Shown here piece by piece: positions 35,417-44,205 of a DNA stretch of 64,000 nucleotides; the first letter of the stretch is position 1, and each line of letters starts with the position of its first letter. Under the pieces are notes generated by a model. That model saw only the letters and a list, made by a program, of their open reading frames with translations, did not search any database and was not told where the DNA came from. The position numbers and the translations under genes were made by a program. Source of the DNA: Salirhabdus sp. Marseille-P4669 (GTDB taxonomy: Bacteria; Bacillota; Bacilli; Bacillales; Alkalibacillaceae); contig NZ_OEQK01000005.1 in the NCBI RefSeq assembly GCF_900240405.1, forward strand, positions 1 through 64,000. Direction: 5' to 3'.

Positions 35417-35638
35417 ATGATTCAAGTAACGAGATTAAACGGAGAACAATTTACGGTAAACGCATTGTATATTGAAAAAATACAGTCGCTTCCAGATACA
35501 ACCATAACCTTAACGAATGGCAAACAACTTTTTGTTCGAGAAACCGAAGAAGAAATATCAATCAAATCAATTCAGTTTTATCAAAAGATAGGTTTAATAC
35601 GGTTTCCTGCCGATATAGGAGGATCTACTGATGAATAA
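35417..35638 (+). CDS. swrD: Swarming motility protein SwrD (FlbD family)
   Basis: SwrD (YlzI) raises flagellar motor power and is needed for swarming in B. subtilis. The 73 residues open with the family block [40 protein letters not shown], then a helix ([18 protein letters not shown]). No Shine-Dalgarno lies at normal distance from ATG 35417; the start region is a perfect hairpin. The 3' end overlaps fliL by 8 bases. Confidence 0.93.
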   Translation: MIQVTRLNGEQFTVNALYIEKIQSLPDTTITLTNGKQLFVRETEEEISIKSIQFYQKIGLIRFPADIGGSTDE

Positions 35639-36050
35639 AAAAGTGATTGGTGTCATGATAACTCTTCTACTTGTAATCACCACTGTCGGTGTTACCGTAC
35701 TTATTTTTATTATGAATAATGATGATAAATCCTCTGCAGAAGGTGAAAAGACAGTAGAAGAAATGATCGAAGATTCCTTCGAAACGGAGCAAATTACAAC
35801 CGATTTAAAAGATGGAAACTTTGTTCGAATTAAGTTTCGACTTGTGACGGATAATGAAGATACAAAAGAAACATTAGAACAAGACTTTCGACTAAAAAAT
35901 ATCATTATTAAAGAGCTTTCTACTAAAGAAGAGGAAGACTTTAGAGATGGACTAACGAGCTTAGAAGAATCAATCAAAGATAAAGTAAATGACCTCTTAA
36001 ATGAAGGGGAAGTAACAGATGTTTATACAACGGAGAAGGTCCTTCAATAA
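35631..36050 (+). CDS. fliL: Flagellar basal body protein FliL
   Basis: FliL is a single-pass membrane protein that surrounds and supports the stators. The 139 residues have one membrane helix (about 5-27) and an external domain (about 45-139; [34 protein letters not shown]). AGGAGG lies just upstream of ATG 35631 inside swrD. Confidence 0.95.
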   Translation: MNKKVIGVMITLLLVITTVGVTVLIFIMNNDDKSSAEGEKTVEEMIEDSFETEQITTDLKDGNFVRIKFRLVTDNEDTKETLEQDFRLKNIIIKELSTKEEEDFRDGLTSLEESIKDKVNDLLNEGEVTDVYTTEKVLQ

Positions 36051-36082
36051 TAAAGACTTCAACCTATTGGGGGTGAGGAACA

Positions 36083-37075
36083 TTGGCCGAAGAGGTATTA
36101 TCACAAAATGAAATTGACGCCCTCCTATCTGCACTCTCTTCAGGAGAGATGGATGCAAATGAGTTAAAGAAAGATGATCCAGAGAAAAAGGTTAGAGTTT
36201 ACGATTTCAAAAGAGCTCTTCGTTTTTCTAAGGATCAAATTAGGGGTCTAACAAGAATACATGAAAACTTTGCAAGAATTTTAACAACGTACTTTTCTAC
36301 GAGGCTTCGGACATTTGCTAATATTAATGTGGCAACCGTAGACCAACTACCTTATGAGGAATTTATTCGTTCCATACCGAAGCAAACGATTTTAAATGTA
36401 TTCTCTGTTCCGCCTTTGGATGGACGTTTAATTGTTGAAATTAATCCTAATATTGCATATGCGATGTTAGATCGTGTGTTAGGTGGAAAAGGAACCAATT
36501 TCAATAAAATTGAAAACTTAACAGAAATTGAAACGAAAATCATGTCTCAGCTTTTTGAAAAGATGATTGATAATTTACAGGAAGCCTGGAGTTCTTTAGT
36601 GGAAATCGAGCCAATATTAGAGGAATTTGAAGTGAATCCACAGTTTTTACAAATGGTTTCACCTAATGAAACAGTGGTAGTAATTTCTTTAAATACAGTA
36701 ATAGGCGAAACAAGTGGAATGATTAATATTTGTATTCCACATGTTACATTAGAACCGATTATCTCCAAGCTTTCTGTACACTATTGGATGGAAAACAAAT
36801 CGAATGTAACTTCCGTAGAAGATACAGAAAAAATTTCTAGTCATCTTCAATCGTCTAAAGTTGACGTAAAGGCGATTTTAGGAGAATCTACAATAACTGT
36901 AAATGAATTGTTAAACTTAGCTGTTCATGATGTTATTCAATTAGAGCAAAATATAAATGATCCAGTTCCAATCTATGTTTACGATGAACATAAATTTGAT
37001 GCTCAACTTGGTAAAAGAAAAAATAAAGTGGCAGTACAAATCTTAAATCAAACGGAGAAGGGGGAGGCAGAATGA
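36083..37075 (+). CDS. fliM: Flagellar motor switch protein FliM
   Basis: FliM is the C-ring protein that binds CheY-P. The 330 residues begin MAEEVLSQNEIDALLSALSSGE, the CheY-P-binding N-terminal peptide, then the CheC-like middle domain (about 45-225; FSKDQIRGLTRIHENFARI) and the C-terminal SpoA/FliN-like domain (DVKAILGESTITVNELLNLAVHDVIQL). Start TTG 36083 has GGGGTGAGG upstream. The fliY ATG overlaps its stop (ATGA). Confidence 0.97.
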   Translation: MAEEVLSQNEIDALLSALSSGEMDANELKKDDPEKKVRVYDFKRALRFSKDQIRGLTRIHENFARILTTYFSTRLRTFANINVATVDQLPYEEFIRSIPKQTILNVFSVPPLDGRLIVEINPNIAYAMLDRVLGGKGTNFNKIENLTEIETKIMSQLFEKMIDNLQEAWSSLVEIEPILEEFEVNPQFLQMVSPNETVVVISLNTVIGETSGMINICIPHVTLEPIISKLSVHYWMENKSNVTSVEDTEKISSHLQSSKVDVKAILGESTITVNELLNLAVHDVIQLEQNINDPVPIYVYDEHKFDAQLGKRKNKVAVQILNQTEKGEAE

Positions 37076-38226
37076 GTGATCGTGAAATGTTATCCCAAGA
37101 AGAAATAGATGCCTTACTAAATGGAGAAGAAGAAGAAGTATTTGCTAAACACTTTGATGAAAATCCCCCAGTAAATGATTTTCTTTCTTCTATGGAACAG
37201 GATGCATTAGGGGAAATAGGAAATATATCATTTGGGAATTCGGCAACGGCATTATCCACTTTATTAAACCAGAAAGTTGATATTACTACTCCTAAAGTGA
37301 GTGTAGTTGAAAATTCCACTTTAGCTCAAGAGTTTCCAAATCCGCATGTATCAATCAATGTAAAGTATACAGAAGGATTTACTGGTGCAAACCTTTTAAT
37401 TATGAAAATTCGAGATGCTGCAATCATTGCAGATTTAATGCTGGGTGGAGATGGAACTACTCCAAATGAGGAGATGAATGAAATTTCCTTAAGTGCTGTC
37501 CAGGAGGCAATGAATCAAATGATGGGCTCGGCAGCAACGAGTATGTCATCCATCTTTAATAAACGTATCGACATTTCACCACCAAGTACAGAAATTTTAG
37601 ACGTAAATAATGGAGAAGGTTTAGAGGAGTTTCCTCAAACAGAATCCTTTATTAAGATATCCTTCAACTTAAAAGTTGGTGAATTAATCGATTCGGATAT
37701 TATGCAACTTTTACCTATTCAATTTGCTAAAGATCTTGTGGAAGAATTATTAAATGTTGGTGAGGTTCAAGAAGTGGAAGCAACTACTCAAGCACCTACT
37801 AGTCAAAAACAAAATACACCACAACAGGCTCCTGCAGAAGCACAAGTAAAGCAAGAACAAAAAGTGATTTCGTCAAAGCCTACTAGTGCATATACAGAAC
37901 CAAATGTTAAGGTCCAACATGCAGAATTGCAAGAATTAGAGTCCGTATCTTTACAACCAAAGGAAAAACAAAACTTAAACATGCTGTTAGATATTCCGTT
38001 AAAGGTTTCTGTTGAACTAGGCAGAACGAAAAAAACCATTAAGGATATTTTAGAAATGGGTTCAGGTTCTATTATAGAATTAGATAAATTAGCTGGTGAA
38101 CCTGTGGATATACATGTCAACGATAAGTTGATTGCCAAGGGAGAAGTAGTCGTTATTGATGAAAACTTTGGTGTACGAGTAACGGATATTATTAGCCAAA
38201 CAGAAAGAATTAAAAATTTAAATTAG
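37072..38226 (+). CDS. fliY: Motor switch phosphatase FliY
   Basis: FliY is the Gram-positive switch protein joining a FliN domain to a CheC-type CheY-P phosphatase. The 384 residues start with the EEIDALLNGEE CheY-P-binding motif, followed by two phosphatase helices (DALGEIGNISFGNSATALSTLL at about 43; VQEAMNQMMGSAATSMSSI at about 143), a Q/A/P-rich linker (about 225-285) and the C-terminal SpoA domain (MLLDIPLKVSVELGRTKKTIKDILEMGSGSIIELDKLAGEPVDI). Confidence 0.96.
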   Translation: MSDREMLSQEEIDALLNGEEEEVFAKHFDENPPVNDFLSSMEQDALGEIGNISFGNSATALSTLLNQKVDITTPKVSVVENSTLAQEFPNPHVSINVKYTEGFTGANLLIMKIRDAAIIADLMLGGDGTTPNEEMNEISLSAVQEAMNQMMGSAATSMSSIFNKRIDISPPSTEILDVNNGEGLEEFPQTESFIKISFNLKVGELIDSDIMQLLPIQFAKDLVEELLNVGEVQEVEATTQAPTSQKQNTPQQAPAEAQVKQEQKVISSKPTSAYTEPNVKVQHAELQELESVSLQPKEKQNLNMLLDIPLKVSVELGRTKKTIKDILEMGSGSIIELDKLAGEPVDIHVNDKLIAKGEVVVIDENFGVRVTDIISQTERIKNLN

Positions 38227-38247
38227 TAACTTAGGGGGAAACTTAAA

Positions 38248-38610
38248 ATGGCAAAACGTGTACTAATCGTAGATGATGCAGCTTTTATGAGAATGATGAT
38301 CAAGGATATCCTAACAAAGAATGATTTTGAAGTTGTTGGGGAAGCACAGGATGGCAACCAAGCTGTAGAGAAATATCAAGAATTACAACCAGATTTGGTA
38401 ACACTTGATATCACAATGCCAGATAAAGATGGTATTACAGCATTGAAAGAAATTAAAAGCATGGATCCAAATGCAAATGTCATTATGTGCTCTGCAATGG
38501 GTCAACAAGCTATGGTAATTGATGCAATTCAAGCTGGAGCTAGAGACTTTATCGTGAAGCCGTTCCAAGCGGATCGTGTAATTGAAGCAATTAATAAAGC
38601 ATTAGCTTAA
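38248..38610 (+). CDS. cheY: Chemotaxis response regulator CheY
   Basis: CheY-P binds FliM and sets rotation sense. This single receiver domain of 120 residues has acidic Asp9-Asp10 (IVDDAAFMR), phosphorylated Asp54 (VTLDITMP), Ser/Ala at CSAMGQ, and Lys104 (IVKPF). GGGGG-type binding site before ATG 38248. The output surface and position after fliY fit the B. subtilis arrangement. Confidence 0.98.
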   Translation: MAKRVLIVDDAAFMRMMIKDILTKNDFEVVGEAQDGNQAVEKYQELQPDLVTLDITMPDKDGITALKEIKSMDPNANVIMCSAMGQQAMVIDAIQAGARDFIVKPFQADRVIEAINKALA

Positions 38611-38649
38611 TGTTATAGGAAAAGCATCACGTAAAAATGGGGAATGGTT

Positions 38650-39333
38650 ATGAAAAAGTACACACTCACACTATTACAACTTATACTCCTAACATCTGTA
38701 TTGTTTTTTGTTACGGATACCGTATATGCAACGAATAATAGTGTTAGTGATTTATTCGATGAGGAAAAGAGTCAAAAAGGCGATGAGGAAACACCTGCTA
38801 CGGAATCTGAGCCAGAAGACGAACTTCAAGAAGAACTAGCTTCCAATAATGATTCTTTATTATTTGATTTAATCAAAATGTTTTTTATGCTGGGAATCGT
38901 ATTAGGTCTTATCTATTTTTTGCTGAAGTTTTTACAAAAGCGTAACAAAATGTTCCAGCAAGTTCGGGCAATGGAAAATCTAGGTGGTATTTCACTTGGA
39001 TCAAATAAGTCCATTCAAATGGTGAAAATAGGTTCCAAAGTTTACGTTATCGGTGTTGGGAATGACGTAAATATGCTAACCGAAATAGATGACCCTAAAT
39101 TTATCGAGGAATTAGAAAATAAAGAGCAAAATCCGTCGCAACTGAATGCATCGTTTCAATCGTTATTTCAGCAATTACGAAATAATAAAGGAAAACAGCC
39201 GAACAAGCAAAATGAGTCAACCATTCATTCCTTTAAGCAATTATTTAATGATGAGTTGAAAACGATGAAACAGGAAAGGAAAAACATCATTAATCATAAC
39301 AATCCAGAAAGAAAAGGGGATCAAAATGAATGA
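38650..39333 (+). CDS. fliO: Flagellar biosynthesis protein FliO (FliZ)
   Basis: FliO helps assemble the FliPQR export gate. The 227 residues have an N-terminal hydrophobic segment resembling a signal sequence (about 4-25, ending TDTVYATN), an acidic linker, a membrane helix (about 75-95; MFFMLGIVLGLIYFLLKF), and the FliO domain (MENLGGISLGSNKSIQMVKIGSKVYVIGVGNDVNMLTEI), then a basic tail. ATG 38650 fits the GGGG site at 38638-38641 better than ATG 38644. It overlaps fliP by 8 bases. Confidence 0.93.
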   Translation: MKKYTLTLLQLILLTSVLFFVTDTVYATNNSVSDLFDEEKSQKGDEETPATESEPEDELQEELASNNDSLLFDLIKMFFMLGIVLGLIYFLLKFLQKRNKMFQQVRAMENLGGISLGSNKSIQMVKIGSKVYVIGVGNDVNMLTEIDDPKFIEELENKEQNPSQLNASFQSLFQQLRNNKGKQPNKQNESTIHSFKQLFNDELKTMKQERKNIINHNNPERKGDQNE

Positions 39334-39991
39334 GTTTGTAGATCTATATTCCAACTTTGATCCCAATAATGTTTCTACATCAATACGGTTGTTATTATTA
39401 TTAACAGTTCTTGCATTAGCTCCAAGTATTTTGATTTTAATGACGAGCTTTACAAGAATTGTGATTATTTTATCCTTTACGAGAACATCACTTGCGACAC
39501 AACAAATGCCACCGAATCAAATATTAATCGGACTGGCATTATTTCTAACGTTTTTCATTATGGCACCAACTTTTCAAGAAATTAATGAGGAAGCCCTACA
39601 ACCTCTATTTAATGAAGATATTACACTCGATGAAGCATATGACCGGGCTAGCATGCCAATAAAGGAATTCATGGCGGAGCATACAAGGCAAAAGGACCTA
39701 CAATTATTTATGGGCTATAGTGAAATGCCTGCCCCGGAATCTCTAGAAGATATTCCATTAACGACATTAGTTCCTGCTTTTGCTATAAGTGAGTTGAAAA
39801 CAGCCTTTCAAATGGGGTTTATGATTTTTATCCCGTTTTTAATTATCGATATGGCAGTAGCAAGTATTTTAATGTCTATGGGGATGATGATGTTACCACC
39901 AGTAATGATTTCACTGCCGTTTAAAATATTGTTATTTGTTTTAGTAGATGGATGGTATTTAATTACACATTCTTTATTGCAAAGTTTTTAA
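39326..39991 (+). CDS. fliP: Flagellar export gate protein FliP
   Basis: FliP is the main subunit of the export gate pore. The 221 residues have membrane helices at about 20-45, 60-80, 155-180 and 185-215, with family motifs APSILILMTSFTRIVIILSFTR and LVPAFAISELKTAFQMGFMIFIPFLIIDMAVASILMSMGMMMLPPVMISLPFKILLFVLVDGW. An N-terminal cleavable signal is not obvious. AAAGGGG lies at the end of fliO. Confidence 0.97.
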   Translation: MNEFVDLYSNFDPNNVSTSIRLLLLLTVLALAPSILILMTSFTRIVIILSFTRTSLATQQMPPNQILIGLALFLTFFIMAPTFQEINEEALQPLFNEDITLDEAYDRASMPIKEFMAEHTRQKDLQLFMGYSEMPAPESLEDIPLTTLVPAFAISELKTAFQMGFMIFIPFLIIDMAVASILMSMGMMMLPPVMISLPFKILLFVLVDGWYLITHSLLQSF

Positions 39992-40015
39992 CGTTTTGGA
40001 AGGGAGCACGACACC

Positions 40016-40285
40016 TTGAGTAGTGAATTTGTTATTGCATTAGCAGAACGTGGTGTTTATACATTATTAATTGTTACTGGTCCAATACTTTTATTAGCAT
40101 TAGTTGTTGGTCTTATTGTAAGTATTTTTCAGGCAACCACTCAAATACAGGAACAAACGCTTGCTTTTATTCCAAAAATCATTGCTGTGTTTTTAGGCAT
40201 CGTTTTCTTTGGCCCATGGATGCTCGTTCAAGTCGTTGATTTCACTGCGAATATTTTTAACAGTCTTCACCAAGTGATCAGTTAA
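40016..40285 (+). CDS. fliQ: Flagellar export gate protein FliQ
   Basis: FliQ forms a lateral part of the export gate. The 89 residues have two membrane helices (about 15-40 and 52-75), with LIVSIFQATTQIQEQTLAFIPKIIAVF between them, the family signature. Start TTG 40016 has GGAAGGGAG upstream. fliR begins one base after the stop. Confidence 0.96.
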   Translation: MSSEFVIALAERGVYTLLIVTGPILLLALVVGLIVSIFQATTQIQEQTLAFIPKIIAVFLGIVFFGPWMLVQVVDFTANIFNSLHQVIS

Positions 40286-40286
40286 T

Positions 40287-41066
40287 ATGTTTGATGTATT
40301 TGAATTGACAAGGCTTCCGGGGTTTTTGCTTATTTTTGCTAGAGTGATTGGATTTTTTGTAACTTTGCCTTTGTTCTCATATCGAAATATACCTATTCCT
40401 CATAAATTAGGTTTTGCATTATATTTAAGTTGGGTTATGTTTTTCACAATAGATATTCCAATAATGGAATTTGATTCAAATTATGTGATTTTACTTCTAA
40501 AAGAAGTAATGGTTGGGTTATTGGTTGGCTTTATTGCATTTTTGGTGTTGGCAGCTATTCAAATAGCAGGTGGATTTATTGATTTCCAGATGGGATTTGC
40601 AATTGCGAATGTAGTGGATCCCCAGACTGGTGCACAAAGTCCATTAACAGGTCAATTTTTGTATACGGTAACCTTATTATTTTTAATAACAGTTGATGCA
40701 CATCATATGTTGTTGGATGGAATTTTTTACAGCTATGAATTTATCGCAATAGATTCTATGATATCTCTTGGGACAGAATCTATTCCTGAGTTTGTTATTC
40801 AAACATTTAGCCAAATGTTTCTAATTGCCTTTCAAATGGCAATTCCAATCGTTGGTTGTCTATTTTTAGTTGATGTTGCTTTAGGAATTGTTGCAAGAGC
40901 TGTACCACAAGTGAACGTGTTCGTTGTGGGACTACCATTAAAGATTTTTGTCAGTTTTGTAGTTCTTGCTTTTTCATTAGGTATCTATACGGTTTTGATT
41001 CGAAAGCTTTTCGAATTCATGATTTTTGCCATGCGAGATTTAATGGCACTACTCGGAGGTGCTTAA
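40287..41066 (+). CDS. fliR: Flagellar export gate protein FliR
   Basis: FliR caps the FliPQR gate. The 259 residues contain six or so hydrophobic helices, with GFLLIFARVIGFFVTLPLFSYRNIPIPHKLGFAL, QIAGGFIDFQMGFAIANVVDPQTGAQSPLTGQF and ARAVPQVNVFVVGLPLKI, as expected. No strong ribosome-binding site lies before ATG 40287, so translation probably depends on fliQ. Confidence 0.97.
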   Translation: MFDVFELTRLPGFLLIFARVIGFFVTLPLFSYRNIPIPHKLGFALYLSWVMFFTIDIPIMEFDSNYVILLLKEVMVGLLVGFIAFLVLAAIQIAGGFIDFQMGFAIANVVDPQTGAQSPLTGQFLYTVTLLFLITVDAHHMLLDGIFYSYEFIAIDSMISLGTESIPEFVIQTFSQMFLIAFQMAIPIVGCLFLVDVALGIVARAVPQVNVFVVGLPLKIFVSFVVLAFSLGIYTVLIRKLFEFMIFAMRDLMALLGGA

Positions 41067-41067
41067 G

Positions 41068-42150
41068 ATGAAGCAACTGTCATTAAATCTTCAGTTCTTT
41101 GCGGGGGAAAAGACAGAAAAAGCAACACCCAAGAAACGTAAAGATACGAGAAAAAAAGGGCAAGTTGCCAAGAGTCAAGATGTAAATACAGCCGTCTTAT
41201 TATTTTTTGTTTTTCTTTCGTTTTTATTTATTGGTGGCTATTTACTGAATATCTTTTTAGATGTGTATAAAACTGGCTTTACGGAGTTTATTCATTGGGA
41301 TTTAACGGTGGAAAACCTAGAAACCGTAATGCTGCATGCTACATTAGAGGGGGCAAAGGCACTCGCTCCAGTAATGGGTATTGCTGTAGTAGCAGGGATA
41401 TTATCCAACTACTTACAAATTGGTTTTCTATTTTCAGGAGAACCATTAAAATTTGATTTAAAAAAGATCGATCCGATTAAAGGCGCCAAAAAGATTTTTT
41501 CTATTAGAGCAATAGTGGAATTATTAAAGTCGATGTTAAAAATCGTTGTGGTAAGTGCTGTAACCTTTTTTATCTTATGGATAAACAAGGATGAAATGAT
41601 GATGCTGTCGTTAAAAGATGTTAGTGAATCGTTATCTTTTTTTGGACAAGTTACAGTGACAATGGGGCTTTCTGCTTCCATAGCGCTTTTAGCAATTGCG
41701 GTTTTTGACTATTTATATCAGCGGTATGACTATGAAAAAAATATCCGAATGTCGAAACAGGATATTCGGGATGAATATAAAAATATGGAAGGTGACCCGC
41801 AAATTAGGGCGAAAATTAAAGAAAAGCAACGGCAAATGGCGATGCAACGTATGATGAGCGAGGTGCCAAAAGCCGATGTTATTATTACAAACCCTACTCA
41901 CTATTCCATAGCTATTAAATATAGTGAAGATAAATTTGATGCACCATATGTTGTCGCAAAAGGTGTGGACTATATTGCATTTCGAATCCGTGAAATTGCC
42001 AAGCATCATAATATTATGATGGTAGAAAATCGGCCGTTAGCAAGAGGTCTCTATGACAAAGTAGAGATTGGAGAAGTAATCCATGAGGAATTTTATCAAG
42101 CTGTCGCAGAAGTGTTAGCATATGTATATCGCATGGAAAACAAGGCTTAA
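41068..42150 (+). CDS. flhB: Flagellar export switch protein FlhB
   Basis: FlhB sits at the export gate and controls substrate class. The 360 residues start QFFAGEKTEKATPKKRKDTRKKGQVAKSQD, four membrane helices follow (about 42-62, 95-118, 155-172, 195-215), then the cytoplasmic domain with the self-cleavage site NPTH at 275-278 (cut between Asn275 and Pro276). ATG 41068 has GGAGGTG at the end of fliR. Its C-terminal half resembles YlqH at 14176. Confidence 0.98.
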   Translation: MKQLSLNLQFFAGEKTEKATPKKRKDTRKKGQVAKSQDVNTAVLLFFVFLSFLFIGGYLLNIFLDVYKTGFTEFIHWDLTVENLETVMLHATLEGAKALAPVMGIAVVAGILSNYLQIGFLFSGEPLKFDLKKIDPIKGAKKIFSIRAIVELLKSMLKIVVVSAVTFFILWINKDEMMMLSLKDVSESLSFFGQVTVTMGLSASIALLAIAVFDYLYQRYDYEKNIRMSKQDIRDEYKNMEGDPQIRAKIKEKQRQMAMQRMMSEVPKADVIITNPTHYSIAIKYSEDKFDAPYVVAKGVDYIAFRIREIAKHHNIMMVENRPLARGLYDKVEIGEVIHEEFYQAVAEVLAYVYRMENKA

Positions 42151-42171
42151 TTAGTTAGGAGAGAAGAACTC

Positions 42172-44205
42172 ATGCAGCTAAGAGATTTATCAGTTGTTTT
42201 TGGAGTCATTTTAATCATTATTATGCTTGTCATCCCTTTGCCAGGATGGCTATTAAGCTTTTTAATTTTAATCAATATATCCCTTGCACTTATTGTAATC
42301 TTAGTCGCTATGAATACAACGGAAGCACTAGAGTTTTCTATTTTCCCGACTCTCCTATTAATCTTAACTTTGTTTCGTTTAGCATTAAACGTTTCCACAA
42401 CAAGATCCATCCTCTCTGAAGGGGAAGCAGGTGGAGTAGTTGAAACGTTTGGAACATTTGTAATAGGTGGGAATGCTTTAGTCGGTTTCGTTGTTTTTTT
42501 AATTCTTATTCTTATACAGTTCTTAGTTATTACAAAAGGTTCTGAACGTGTATCTGAGGTTGCTGCGAGATTTACATTGGATGCAATGCCTGGTAAGCAA
42601 ATGGCAATCGATGCGGATTTGAACGCTGGTTTAATTTCCGAAACACAGGCAAAAGATCGCCGGGAAAAAATCTCAAGAGAAGCAGACTTTTATGGAGCCA
42701 TGGATGGTGCTAGTAAGTTTGTGAAAGGGGATGCCATTGCTGGGATTGTCATTGTTTTAATAAATATTATTTTCGGTCTTATTATTGGTATGGTTCAAAT
42801 GGGCTTACCTTTTGGGGAAGCGGTCGATAAGTTTATGCGTCTTACGGTTGGTGATGGACTCGTTTCCCAAATACCTGCATTGTTAATTTCAACAGCTACA
42901 GGTATTGTGGTTACGCGTGCAGCCTCAGATGGAAACTTAGGTCACGACATAACTGGCCAATTATTTCGTTTTCCTATATTGCTTTATATTGCTGCTGGTA
43001 CGATTTTCTTATTGGGTTTAACACCAATCAGTATGCTTGTAACAACTTTAATCGCTGCACCATTAGCGTTTTTAGCTTACCAACTAAGTAAGGCGGAGAA
43101 GGTACGACAAATAGAACCTGAAGCACCTGTAGAAGAAGAGATTGCTACTAGTGATTTAACCTCACCAGAAAATGTTGTTCAAATGCTAAGCATGGATCCA
43201 ATTGAATTTGAATTTGGGTATGCTTTAATACCACTTGCAGATACAAATCAAGGCGGAGACTTACTAGACAGAATTGTTATGATCAGGCGTCAGTTAGCAT
43301 TAGAGCTTGGAATTATTATTCCTGTCGTTCGTATACGTGATAATATTCAGTTAAATCCGAATGAATATAGCCTTAAAATAAAAGGAAATGAAGTGGCAAA
43401 AGGTGAGGTATATATTGATCACTTCTTAGGGATGAGCCCGGATGTGGAAAACGATGAAATTGATGGTATACAAACGGTTGAACCTGCTTTCGGTATGCCT
43501 GCCAAGTGGATATCCGAGGACTTAAAAGACGAAGCAGAAATGCTTGGATATACGGTAGTCGATCCACCATCGGTAATCTCAACTCATATTACAGAGGTAA
43601 TCAAAAAACATGCCTTTGTCTTGTTAGGACGTCAAGAAACAAAGCAGTTGGTTGATCACTTAAAAGAGTCGTATCCAATTCTTGTGGAAGAGGTTACACC
43701 AGAGCCACTTGCTATTGGAGATGTACAAAAGGTGCTAGCGAAATTGTTACGTGAACAGGTCTCAATTCGAAATTTACCTGTTATATTTGAAACATTAGCA
43801 GATTTTGGAAAAATGACGAATGATACGGAATTATTAGGGGAGTATGTAAGACAATCCTTATCTTCACAAATTACGAAACAATATGTAAATGAGCAAAATA
43901 TCGTTCAAGTCATAACAGTATCTGGTCAAATTGAAAAAATAATTGCAGACCATGTCCAACAAACGGAACACGGAAGCTATTTATCATTAGACCCAGAATC
44001 ACAACAAAAAATTATACAAGCTGTAAATCAACAAATTGAACAATTATCATTACAAGCAGTGGTACCTATTATATTGTGCTCACCAGCCATTCGAATGTAT
44101 GTTAAGCAACTAGTTGAGCGCTATTTACCACAGGTTGTTGTCTTATCCTATAATGAGTTAGAACCGAATGTTGAGGTTCAAAGCGTAGGGGTGGTGAAAC
44201 TATAA
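42172..44205 (+). CDS. flhA: Flagellar export protein FlhA
   Basis: FlhA is the ion-driven export channel and docking platform. The 677 residues have about eight membrane helices in the first 310, with FRLALNVSTTRSIL, the FHIPEP-type loop (VAARFTLDAMPGKQMAIDADLNAGLI.E.QAKDRREKISREADFYGAMDGASKFVKGDAIAGI), and the cytoplasmic domain for chaperone binding. AGGAGAG precedes ATG 42172. flhF begins immediately after the stop. Confidence 0.98.
   Translation: MQLRDLSVVFGVILIIIMLVIPLPGWLLSFLILINISLALIVILVAMNTTEALEFSIFPTLLLILTLFRLALNVSTTRSILSEGEAGGVVETFGTFVIGGNALVGFVVFLILILIQFLVITKGSERVSEVAARFTLDAMPGKQMAIDADLNAGLISETQAKDRREKISREADFYGAMDGASKFVKGDAIAGIVIVLINIIFGLIIGMVQMGLPFGEAVDKFMRLTVGDGLVSQIPALLISTATGIVVTRAASDGNLGHDITGQLFRFPILLYIAAGTIFLLGLTPISMLVTTLIAAPLAFLAYQLSKAEKVRQIEPEAPVEEEIATSDLTSPENVVQMLSMDPIEFEFGYALIPLADTNQGGDLLDRIVMIRRQLALELGIIIPVVRIRDNIQLNPNEYSLKIKGNEVAKGEVYIDHFLGMSPDVENDEIDGIQTVEPAFGMPAKWISEDLKDEAEMLGYTVVDPPSVISTHITEVIKKHAFVLLGRQETKQLVDHLKESYPILVEEVTPEPLAIGDVQKVLAKLLREQVSIRNLPVIFETLADFGKMTNDTELLGEYVRQSLSSQITKQYVNEQNIVQVITVSGQIEKIIADHVQQTEHGSYLSLDPESQQKIIQAVNQQIEQLSLQAVVPIILCSPAIRMYVKQLVERYLPQVVVLSYNELEPNVEVQSVGVVKL

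Noticed and set aside
41877-41910. Possible loss of FlhB autocleavage
   Set aside because: NPTH is present intact in FlhB; only YlqH lacks it, as expected for a fragment-like homolog.
42147-42410. Minus-strand open frames opposite flhA, and many similar ones opposite smc, cheB, cheA and others
   Set aside because: They are shadows of well-conserved plus-strand genes, with no ribosome-binding site or family resemblance.
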